From contig NZ_JAHCMB010000188.1 of assembly GCF_019904155.1 (NCBI RefSeq), positions 87,873-151,872 on the forward strand: 64,000 bases of DNA, written 5' to 3'. The DNA is from Paenibacillus sinensis. Lineage in GTDB: Bacteria > Bacillota > Bacilli > Paenibacillales > Paenibacillaceae. The notes under the pieces were generated by a model. It saw nothing but the letters and a program-made list of their open reading frames with translations. It searched no databases and was not told where the DNA came from. Shown here piece after piece: positions 53,859 to 60,902 of the stretch; the first letter of the stretch is position 1, and every line of letters starts with the position of its first letter. Position numbers and translations under genes: made by a program.

Positions 53859-54166
53859 GGAAAAGACTCCTTTGGTTTATTGTTCAAATATAAGACTTAT
53901 AAGTTGTTGCTTACAATAGGTCTTCTATTTCTCGGTAAATGCACGGCGCCTAAAGGACGCCGTCAGACGTTTATCCTTCGGTGAATAAGTAAGTTAGTGA
54001 GTTATTGTGATCATTATAACAGGAACAAGCCCCGGGGTTCTATGTTTCTTGCCCGCCGCCGATCAATCATGGTAAGTTACGGATAGAACCAGAAACGGGT
54101 ATAACCCTAGCAGATTACAGAAAATGCCGGTCTTTGGCACGGCGGAAGGATAGGAGCATACAGGAA
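53859..54166. other. 308-bp divergent intergenic region
   Basis: It contains the promoter and palindrome of the LLM oxidoreductase (53887-53916), a short hairpin ACGGCG/CGCCGT near 53942-53963, and the upstream region of the HAD phosphatase gene, where no clear promoter was found. Confidence 0.5.
53887..53916 (-). promoter_or_regulatory. Promoter with palindromic spacer for the LLM oxidoreductase
   Basis: On the minus strand TTGTAA (53916-53911) and TATATT (53892-53887) are 18 bases apart. The perfect palindrome ACTTATAAGT (53895-53904) lies between them and could bind a MarR/HxlR-type repressor. Confidence 0.5.
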
Positions 54167-54940
54167 ATGGATTATAAGATTGTATTTTTTGACATCGACG
54201 GCACGCTTGTCAACGAGGAGAAGGAGATTCCGGGGGATACGCTGGAGGCCGTCGCCCATCTAAAGAAGAACGGCGTTGAGCCGGTGATTGCGACCGGACG
54301 GGCGCCCTATTTTATCAAGCCGCTGGCGGAAGCGCTGGGCATCGACTCCTATGTATGTCTGAACGGGGCCTTCGTCGTCTACAAAGGCAAGGTAGTGCAC
54401 AAGCAGCCGCTCGACAAGGAGACGATTGCGGCGCTGGTCGAGCTGGCAGGCAAGCACAAGCATACGCTCGTGTTTGAAGGCGGGGAATCATATTTCGCCG
54501 ACACGGAGAACCATCCTTTTGTCACGGAATCCGTCAACACCTTGAAGGTTGATCAGCCGGGCTGGGACCCCGAATTCTGGAAAAACAATGAAATCTACCA
54601 GATGTTCCTACACTGCGAGAGCCATGAAGAGGCGCTGTACGAAGAGCTGCTGACGAAGCTGCGGCTGATCCGCTGGCATCCGCTTGCGCTGGATGTGCTG
54701 CCGCCCGGAAGCTCCAAGGCAATGGGCATTCAGGCATTGCTGGACAGCCTTGGCCTGAGCCGTGAGGAAGCGATCGCGTTCGGCGACGGCCTCAACGACA
54801 AAGAAATGCTGGAGCTGGCCGGACTTGGCATCGCGATGGGCAATTCGCATGAAGAGCTGCTTCCCTATGCCGATTATGTGACCAGCAGTGTGGATGACGG
54901 AGGTATTTACAAGGGCCTTCAGCACGCTGGCCTGATTTAA
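54167..54940 (+). CDS. HAD superfamily Cof-type phosphatase
   Basis: This is a 257-residue protein with HAD motif I at the N-terminus (IVFFDIDGTLVNEE), a type-IIB cap domain, and motif IV near the C-terminus (AFGDGLNDKEMLELAG). Such enzymes dephosphorylate sugar phosphates, flavin mononucleotide or pyridoxal phosphate. The ATG at 54167 gives the native start; an upstream in-frame ATG at 54134 has no better site. Confidence 0.88.
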   Translation: MDYKIVFFDIDGTLVNEEKEIPGDTLEAVAHLKKNGVEPVIATGRAPYFIKPLAEALGIDSYVCLNGAFVVYKGKVVHKQPLDKETIAALVELAGKHKHTLVFEGGESYFADTENHPFVTESVNTLKVDQPGWDPEFWKNNEIYQMFLHCESHEEALYEELLTKLRLIRWHPLALDVLPPGSSKAMGIQALLDSLGLSREEAIAFGDGLNDKEMLELAGLGIAMGNSHEELLPYADYVTSSVDDGGIYKGLQHAGLI

Positions 54941-55033
54941 CCTTTAATTATAGACCCTAATTTAGTAATTTGCGAAGCGAAGTGAACATGGCGGACGGCA
55001 TGCCCTAATAACGGGAAAGAAGGGACTCATGAA

Positions 55034-55897
55034 ATGAAGCTGCTGCAATATAAAAGCAATGGCGGGATCAAGCTTGGCGTGAAGACGCCGGAAGGCATCG
55101 TTGACATTGAGGCGTCGGCGGAACGCGCGGGAGTCAAGGCTCCCTCGAATATGGAGGAAGTAATCGGGAACAGTGCTGAAGCGCTGACACAGCTGGGTGG
55201 ACTGCTGGCGGGCTCTCCGGTCTTGCTCCCGGAAGAGACTGTGGAGTTCGCACCCTGCGTGACCCGCCCGCGCAAGATTGTCTGCGTTGGCCTCAATTAC
55301 AAAAGCCATGCGGAAGAAGCAGGCTTTGAATCGGTTTCGGTTCCGGTGCTGTTCAGCAAGCTCGACAACACGCTGTCGGCCCACAAGGAGACGATTGCCA
55401 TACCGCCGGGGCTTTTGCAGATTGACTATGAAGCGGAACTCGTCGTGGTGATTGGCCGCAGAGCTTCCCGCGTAGCGGAGGAAGAGGCTCTGACCTGCGT
55501 CTTCGGCTATGCCGCCGGCAATGATTTGACCGCCCGCGAGCTGCAGTTCCGCACGACTCAATGGCTGCTCGGCAAATCGCTGGACGGCTTCGGCCCGGTA
55601 GGCCCATGGATTGCAACGGCCGACGAGATTGATCCCGGCAGCCTGGATATCGAATGCCGTGTCAACGGTGAGGTTCGGCAGTCCTCCAACACCGGGAACA
55701 TGATCCATTCCTGCGCGGAGCTGGTGTCTTACATATCGCAGCATCTCACTCTTGAGCCGGGGGATTTGATTTTTACCGGAACGCCTGAGGGCGTTATCCT
55801 TGGACTGCCCGAAGAGAAGCGGAAGTGGCTGCAAGCCGGGGACAAAGTCGAGATCACGATTGACGGCCTCGGAACGCTGGAAAATACGCTCGGGTAG
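55034..55897 (+). CDS. Fumarylacetoacetate hydrolase family protein
   Basis: This is a 287-residue protein with the family pattern: CVGLNYKSHAEEAG, metal-binding acids in IDYEAELVVVIG, GYAAGNDLTARELQ, KSLDGFGPVGPWI and the final GDLIFTGTPEGVILG. Members are acylpyruvases, oxaloacetate decarboxylases or 2-keto-3-deoxy sugar acid hydratases and aldolases; the exact reaction cannot be told. It is followed by a 615-base gene-free stretch. Confidence 0.88.
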   Translation: MKLLQYKSNGGIKLGVKTPEGIVDIEASAERAGVKAPSNMEEVIGNSAEALTQLGGLLAGSPVLLPEETVEFAPCVTRPRKIVCVGLNYKSHAEEAGFESVSVPVLFSKLDNTLSAHKETIAIPPGLLQIDYEAELVVVIGRRASRVAEEEALTCVFGYAAGNDLTARELQFRTTQWLLGKSLDGFGPVGPWIATADEIDPGSLDIECRVNGEVRQSSNTGNMIHSCAELVSYISQHLTLEPGDLIFTGTPEGVILGLPEEKRKWLQAGDKVEITIDGLGTLENTLG

Positions 55898-55904
55898 CGG
55901 CGGG

Positions 55905-56130
55905 CCTGCAAGGCGAAAAGCGCAGCAGGGCGGATAAGCGAAGCAGAGCGAACAAGCAATGCAAAGTGAAAAAGCAATGCAAAGTGAAGAAGATAGTAAT
56001 GCGAAAAAGATAGGCAATGCGAAAAAGCAATCTCAAGTGAAAAGAGCTACGTTGTGAAAAAAACGCTGCAAGACGAGCTAGTGAAGCAAGGCGAACAAAC
56101 AATGTGATGCGAACGAGCAAACATGATGCG
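55905..56130. repeat. Degenerate short tandem repeat
   Basis: Units of about 17-18 bases on the theme GCAATGCAAAGTGAAAAA recur. Two almost identical units occupy 55956-55973 and 55974-55991, followed by diverged ones (AATGCGAAAAAG twice, AGTGAAAAG, GATGCGAACGAGC). It lies entirely between genes. Confidence 0.6.
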
Positions 56131-56133
56131 ATG

Positions 56134-56172
56134 AAAAAAACGGCCTATCCGCCGATATAGCGGGCGGGCCGT
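56134..56172 (-). terminator. Hairpin with minus-strand U-run
   Basis: ACGGCC pairs with GGCCGT, with inner CCGC/GCGG. Seven As to the left give a U-run only for minus-strand RNA, although no supported minus-strand gene lies nearby. Confidence 0.5.
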
Positions 56173-56349
56173 TGCTGCAGATGAGGCTGCAAGCGGCGGG
56201 GTTGCAGATGCAGGAAAGTGTCTTCCGCTCAAATGCCGGTTACTGCGATAGGGCGCGCTGCTCCCTCGCAGCGGCCTCTGATCCCGGACAGGAAAATCGG
56301 TCACGGGATTAACGGCTAACCGGATGAAGGGTTCACCGGCTGAATCATT

Positions 56350-56401
56350 AACGGCCTGTCGGTCAGGCGTATGAAGGAACGCGCCTGACCGACAGGCTGT
56401 T
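56350..56401. repeat. Long perfect inverted repeat
   Basis: GCCTGTCGGTCAGGCG (56354-56369) and CGCCTGACCGACAGGC (56382-56397) are perfect 16-base arms around 12 bases, with three more pairs beyond one mismatch. There is no T-run on either side. It could be a strong RNA stem or a protein site. Confidence 0.7.
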
Positions 56402-56512
56402 GGCGTCTTGTGGACGGATGACAGCGCCTTGATTTGGAAAATCATGTATACTCTTTCATATCAGGACAACCATTCGGAGCGGTACTCGTTCCGGTGCGGA
56501 GGAGGAGAAGGA

Positions 56513-57748
56513 ATGGCAGGCGGCCGGGAGGAGAATGGCAAAGAGACGGAAGTCGGACGCGAAGGGAGAGATGAGAGGGAGCGGGGGAAGGAGCAGTTTG
56601 TTGTCGGAGGACCCTCGAACGATGATGATTACAAGAATGCCACTGGAGCAAAGCCCTCCAACTCAGGAGAACCGGACAAGCTCGCAGAGTCGGAGGCCGA
56701 AGCACGGAGCGGGTCGGAGACAGCACCGAGCCAGGAAGAAGCCGCAGGGGTGAGCTTGCAAAATACGGCGGTTCTTGAAGACCGGTCGAGCGGCAAGGTG
56801 GAGAGCGGAGATTTGCCGCAGCGGGCGAGCGGCTGGATCGTTACGGCCCTCGGCGCCGGTTCTTTGCGCATCAAGGAGACCCGGCGGCTTCCGGGCAGCA
56901 CCTCCAGCATTCTGTACAGAGTCATGCTGGAGAGCGGAGAAGAGGCAGGGGTCGGGGAAGCGGTCATCCGCCTGTATAACAATGAGGGCTGGCTTCGCAT
57001 GGAGCCCGATCTCGCCGAGCACGAAGCCGCCGCGCTCCGGCATGCGAAGCTGGCCGGCCTGCCGGCGCCGAGGCTGCTGGGCGCCGACCCGGACGGCGCG
57101 GCCTGCGGGCTGCCCGCCGTTCTGATGACGCTGCTGCCGGGCAGCGTCAATCTGAAGCCCCGCGACATGCGGAGCTGGCTTGCGGGGCTGGCACAGGCCC
57201 TTGCCGGCATTCATGCCGCGCCGGCAGGGGATTTCCGCTGGACGCATTTCTCGTACAGCGACATCGCGGCCCTCCGGGCTCCCGGCTGGACCCGCCGCCC
57301 GGAGAGCTGGTCTTCGGCGGCGGACTTTGTCAAGCGCCGGCGGCCGCCCTTTGTGCCCCGGTTCATACACCGGGACTTCCATCCGGCCAATGTGCTGTGG
57401 AGCGGGGATGCTGTCAGCGGAATCGTCGATTGGCCGAATGCCTGTATCGGACCTGCAGGAGCCGATGTGGGGCACTGCCGGTTGAATCTGGCGCAGCTGT
57501 ACGGCGTGGAAGCCGCCGATCTGTTCCTGGAGCTGTACGAGGAGAAGGCGGGTGGCCGGTTCTCCTATCATCCGTACTGGGATCTGCTGTCCCTGTTCGA
57601 CGGGCTGGATGACGAACCGCCGCAAGTTTACGCGGGCTGGCCCGCGTTCGGCGTAACGGATCTGACGGCAGAGCTTATTCAGGAGCGACTGGAGCATTAC
57701 CAGGCAAGCTTGATGAAACGACTGGAGGAGGACGGGAAGTGGGAATGA
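56513..57748 (+). CDS. Aminoglycoside phosphotransferase-fold kinase with disordered N-terminus
   Basis: This is a 411-residue protein starting at ATG 56513 behind GGAGGAGGAGAAGGA. The first 100 or so residues are highly charged and low in complexity (GREENGKETEVGREGRDERE). The rest is an APH/choline-kinase fold with the catalytic loop FIHRDFHPANVLW and the metal motif GIVDWPNA. The substrate could be a small alcohol, sugar or antibiotic; the N-terminal extension is unusual for the family. It overlaps the next gene by a few bases, so the two are coupled. Confidence 0.8.
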   Translation: MAGGREENGKETEVGREGRDERERGKEQFVVGGPSNDDDYKNATGAKPSNSGEPDKLAESEAEARSGSETAPSQEEAAGVSLQNTAVLEDRSSGKVESGDLPQRASGWIVTALGAGSLRIKETRRLPGSTSSILYRVMLESGEEAGVGEAVIRLYNNEGWLRMEPDLAEHEAAALRHAKLAGLPAPRLLGADPDGAACGLPAVLMTLLPGSVNLKPRDMRSWLAGLAQALAGIHAAPAGDFRWTHFSYSDIAALRAPGWTRRPESWSSAADFVKRRRPPFVPRFIHRDFHPANVLWSGDAVSGIVDWPNACIGPAGADVGHCRLNLAQLYGVEAADLFLELYEEKAGGRFSYHPYWDLLSLFDGLDDEPPQVYAGWPAFGVTDLTAELIQERLEHYQASLMKRLEEDGKWE

Positions 57749-59076
57749 TCAAGTGGATGAACCGGATCACGGCGGGAACGCTCGGTCTGGGGCTGCTGCT
57801 CACGGGAACGGGAGCGGCTGTGGCGGATACGGCATCACATGCTTCATATGTCGGGAATAACTATGATACCTCGGCGTCGTCGATATCTGCGAAGGAGATC
57901 AAGGCGCAGTGGGTCTCGGCGATGGATGCGGCCGCGGAAGATTATACGATGAGCCAAGGGCTTGCGGCTGCGGGCGGAGGGCAGGTCTATATTATCAAAT
58001 CCGGACAGCTGGCGGCGCTGAACGTGCAGACGGGAAAGGCGGTATGGAAGTTCGGTGCGGGCCTTCAGGCGCCGATTCTGTACCGGGACGGTGTGCTGTA
58101 CGCGGCTTCGAAGCCGGGAACAATCTATGCGGTTAGTGCGGCCAATGGGAAAAAGCTCTGGGCCACCAAGCCTGCAAGCCCGGGAGCGTCGCAGCTGATC
58201 GCGGATGGAGAGCGGCTGCTGGTGACGAGCGGCGGGGTTCAGGCCTACCGGCTGAAGGACGGCGTTCTTCAGTGGACCGCCAAGGACGAGACGCCATTCA
58301 ATCAGCCAATCATAGCGGCCGGTGGGCTGGTATTCGCCATGAATACCATCTCCGGGGCTTATATGTATGATCGGCTGCATGCCTATGATTCGGCGACAGG
58401 TAAGCAGCTGTGGGAGTCAAGCCAATACAGCTTGCCTCTTGCGGTGAAGGACGGCAAAGTAGTGGTACAGCGGGAGAGTACGCTTTTTGAAATACAAGAG
58501 CTGACCACGCTCGATACGCTGGACGCCAAGACCGGCAAAATTACCGGAACGACTGCCTATAATCCCGCGAACATCAATCTGACCGATCCTCAGCATGCTC
58601 CCGGGAATTATGGGGCCTGGTTTGATGGAGGCCGGATTTATCTGAATGCGGGGAACAAGCTGTACAGCTATCCCGAGGCCGCCGACCCGGCCAAGACGGT
58701 GAGAGACACCTATTCGGCGGAGAGCATGGGACCGAAGGATTTGACCTACGCCGCGGGTCCGTATGACGAGCGGGTTATTTTTACGAACAATCATGATCTG
58801 TACGGCGTCAAGACGACCGACAAGTCGGCAGTCTCCTATAATGGAAGCATCCGCAACCCCATAGCCCGCCTTGATTTGATCGGCAACGGCATGTATGTGA
58901 TCCAGACCGACGGGCGGCTGATCGGCATCCATCTCAAGACGGCGCAGCCGGTTGTACAGCTTGAGACGGACGGGCATGTCTTCGGCCCGAGCTTGTCCGA
59001 GAGCGGGATGATTATTGTGCAGAGTAAAGGGAAGGTGCAGGCTTTTAAGGAACCGGACAGTCTCCGAATCAAATAG
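57739..59076 (+). CDS. Secreted PQQ-like beta-propeller protein
   Basis: This is a protein of about 445 residues with an N-terminal signal segment (ITAGTLGLGLLLTGTGAAVA) and repeated PQQ-type blades (LAALNVQTGKAVWKFGAGLQ; TIYAVSAANGKKLWATKPAS; HAYDSATGKQLWESSQYSLP). Such proteins are binding or scaffold propellers, and no enzyme motif is seen. The start is GTG 57739 (best distance to GGAGG) or ATG 57745 (ATGA overlap with the upstream stop). The role is unknown. Confidence 0.8.
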   Translation: MGMIKWMNRITAGTLGLGLLLTGTGAAVADTASHASYVGNNYDTSASSISAKEIKAQWVSAMDAAAEDYTMSQGLAAAGGGQVYIIKSGQLAALNVQTGKAVWKFGAGLQAPILYRDGVLYAASKPGTIYAVSAANGKKLWATKPASPGASQLIADGERLLVTSGGVQAYRLKDGVLQWTAKDETPFNQPIIAAGGLVFAMNTISGAYMYDRLHAYDSATGKQLWESSQYSLPLAVKDGKVVVQRESTLFEIQELTTLDTLDAKTGKITGTTAYNPANINLTDPQHAPGNYGAWFDGGRIYLNAGNKLYSYPEAADPAKTVRDTYSAESMGPKDLTYAAGPYDERVIFTNNHDLYGVKTTDKSAVSYNGSIRNPIARLDLIGNGMYVIQTDGRLIGIHLKTAQPVVQLETDGHVFGPSLSESGMIIVQSKGKVQAFKEPDSLRIK

Positions 59077-59128
59077 TGTATAGGGCAAGGATGATGTGCG
59101 TCTTATCCTGCTTCAGCATGTTGCATTC

Positions 59129-59137
59129 ATCCGACTA
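59129..59137. promoter_or_regulatory. Upstream half-site of an Rrf2/IscR-like operator
   Basis: ATCCGACTA abuts the -35 box and is the exact reverse complement of TAGTCGGAT at 59187-59195 on the other side of the promoter. Confidence 0.5.
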
Positions 59138-59166
59138 TTGACAAACAATCCCATCCAACCTAAAAT
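59138..59166 (+). promoter_or_regulatory. Promoter of metK and the nitrogenase-like genes
   Basis: A consensus TTGACA (59138-59143) and TAAAAT (59161-59166) are 17 bases apart. Confidence 0.75.
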
Positions 59167-59174
59167 ATATATTA

Positions 59175-59195
59175 ATCCTATTAATTTAGTCGGAT
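59175..59195. promoter_or_regulatory. Rrf2/IscR-like operator at the transcription start
   Basis: This is a 21-base imperfect palindrome with outer arms ATCC/GGAT and a right half TTTAGTCGGAT. It fits the type-1 IscR pattern YYGACTRWWWYAGTCRR at 15 of 17 positions. The regulator could be an iron-sulfur or cysteine sensor of the Rrf2 family; the match is by eye. Confidence 0.5.
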
Positions 59196-59217
59196 AAAGG
59201 TTGACCGGATAACCGGA

Positions 59218-59269
59218 GGCTCTGAATCGGCGCTTGCTGCCCAAGGCAGCGAGGCCGGGATTCAGGGCC
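59218..59269 (+). other. Long leader hairpin before metK (possible attenuator)
   Basis: GGCTCTGAATC pairs with GATTCAGGGCC, and inside it CTTGCTGCC pairs with GGCAGCGAG, giving a tall stem in the 5' leader. The following TTCTTCGTATT is only moderately T-rich. I found no SAM-I (S-box) signature, so a metK leader of another kind is implied. Confidence 0.6.
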
Positions 59270-59339
59270 TTCTTCGTATTCGGGAGCAGCAATATGCGGA
59301 CTTTTGTGTGAAAATCATCACAATGAGTGAGGGAAGAAC

Positions 59340-60551
59340 ATGACCAAATATCTGTTTACTTCAGAATCCGTTACGGAAGGGCACCCGGATAAAATATGCG
59401 ACCAAATATCGGATGCCATTCTGGACTCCATCCTGGAGCAGGACCCGAACGGAAGAGTCGCCTGCGAGGTGGCGGTCACGACGGGGCTCGTTCTGATCGC
59501 CGGTGAAATATCAACCTCTGCGAACGTCAATATTCCGGCCATTGCGCGGGATACGATCGTAAAGATCGGATATAATCATTCTTCACTCGGCTTCGACGGC
59601 CATACCTGCGCCATCCTAAGCTCGCTTGACGAGCAGTCGGCCGATATTGCCCAAGGAGTGGACCAGGCGCTGGAATCAAGACTCCTTGCGAATGCCGGAG
59701 AGAAGGAAATCGAGCTTGGAGCCGGCGACCAGGGATTGATGTTCGGTTACGCAACGGATGAGACGCCTGAGCTGTTTCCACTGCCGATTTCCCTGGCCCA
59801 CCAGCTGGCGAGAAGACTGGCAGAGGCCCGCAAGAGCGGACTGCTGCCGTATCTTCGCCCGGATGGCAAGACGCAGGTAACCGTGGAGTATGACGGTGAC
59901 CGCGCCGTTCGTATCGACACCATCGTTGTGTCCACCCAGCATGATCCGGATATCGGGCTGGAGCAAATCTGGAAGGATATTATCCGGCATGTCGTGGAGC
60001 CGACGGTTCCCGATGGGCTGCTGGATGAGAATACGAAGTATTATATTAACCCGACCGGCCGGTTCGTGGTCGGCGGACCGCATGGCGATGCCGGGTTGAC
60101 CGGCCGCAAAATCATTGTCGACACCTACGGCGGCTACGCCCGCCATGGAGGCGGAGCCTTCAGCGGCAAGGACCCGACGAAGGTGGACCGCAGCGCCGCT
60201 TACGCCGCCCGCTACGTCGCCAAGAACATTGTGGCGGCCGGATTGGCCCGCCGGGCCGAAATTCAGCTGGCATACGCCATCGGCGTCGCCAGCCCGGTCT
60301 CGGTCACGGTGAACAGCTTCGGCACCGGCATCCTTCCCGATGATGGAATCGCCGCTGCGGTGAAGACGGTCTTCGACCTCCGCCCGGGAGCGATTATCCG
60401 GGCGCTTGATCTCAAGCGGCCGATTTACCGGCAGACCGCAGCCTACGGCCATTTTGGCAGAAACGATCTGGATCTGCCGTGGGAGCGCACGGACAAAGCC
60501 GATGCGCTCAAGGCAGCTGCCACCGCGCAGATCCAAGGAACGGCAGTGTGA
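59340..60551 (+). CDS. metK: S-adenosylmethionine synthetase
   Basis: This is a 403-residue enzyme with all three domains and signatures: FTSESVTEGHPDKICDQISD (methionine/ATP site), GAGDQGLMFGYATDETPEL, GGPHGDAGLTGRKIIVDTYG and GGGAFSGKDPTKVDRSAAY. It makes S-adenosylmethionine from methionine and ATP. Its leader lacks an S-box, unlike the usual metK of Bacillota, and it is followed on the same strand by two nitrogenase-like genes. It may therefore be a second, specialised copy serving that system. The ATG follows GAGGGA. Confidence 0.93.
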   Translation: MTKYLFTSESVTEGHPDKICDQISDAILDSILEQDPNGRVACEVAVTTGLVLIAGEISTSANVNIPAIARDTIVKIGYNHSSLGFDGHTCAILSSLDEQSADIAQGVDQALESRLLANAGEKEIELGAGDQGLMFGYATDETPELFPLPISLAHQLARRLAEARKSGLLPYLRPDGKTQVTVEYDGDRAVRIDTIVVSTQHDPDIGLEQIWKDIIRHVVEPTVPDGLLDENTKYYINPTGRFVVGGPHGDAGLTGRKIIVDTYGGYARHGGGAFSGKDPTKVDRSAAYAARYVAKNIVAAGLARRAEIQLAYAIGVASPVSVTVNSFGTGILPDDGIAAAVKTVFDLRPGAIIRALDLKRPIYRQTAAYGHFGRNDLDLPWERTDKADALKAAATAQIQGTAV

Positions 60552-60902
60552 CCGGAGTCTGTGCGGCACTCTGAATCGGCGGCGTGCTATAACGAGCTGA
60601 GACCCGTACGGTTCACAGAACCGTTATTGTGATGCTCAGTTGGTCTGAAGTTTGCGTGGTCCACAGAACCGATAGCGTGTAGCGTGCTCGGGCAGGCCGG
60701 ACGGACTTACTACGCTCCGCTGAGGGCTCTGCGCTAAAGCTGGCAAGGGAGAGCTAGAGCTGCCACTCCGGCACGCGAGCTGAATTGTATAACAGGCTGC
60801 TGAACGTTACCGATCTTCGCGACTGGGCGAGAAGCTGGGGGATGCGATCAACCAAGAGGCGGTATCCTTGGGAGCTGCCGCGAACTAAAGGAGATGACGA
60901 TC
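60552..60902. other. 351-bp spacer between metK and the nitrogenase-like genes
   Basis: No complete gene is seen. ACGGTTC-ACA-GAACCGT (near 60610-60626) is a palindrome whose core GGTTCACAGAACCG recurs as GGTCCACAGAACCG near 60659. A 31-codon open stretch (60793-60888), lacking a start and ending LGEKLGDAINQEAVSLGAAA, reads like the tail of a lost gene. The ribosome binding site AAAGGAG of the next gene closes the region. Confidence 0.45.

Larger units (their letters stand above)
55898..56512. other. 615-bp gene-free region with repeats and hairpins
   Basis: It holds a degenerate tandem repeat (55905-56130), a hairpin with a minus-strand U-run (56134-56172) and a perfect 16-bp inverted repeat (56354-56397). 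The long minus-strand frames here translate the repeat into Leu/Phe/Ala-rich sequence and do not look like real genes. Confidence 0.55.

Noticed and set aside
55905..56130. CRISPR array
   Set aside because: The units are about 17 bases with no unique spacers and decay quickly; no cas genes are seen.
54962..56445. Minus-strand frames at the FAH gene and the following gene-free region
   Set aside because: They translate the tandem repeat into Leu/Phe/Ala/Cys-rich sequence, run antisense through the FAH gene, and lack ribosome binding sites.
59196..59339. SAM-I (S-box) riboswitch before metK
   Set aside because: I looked for the conserved GAGGGA...GGCAACC core and kink-turn and did not find them; the leader has a different hairpin.
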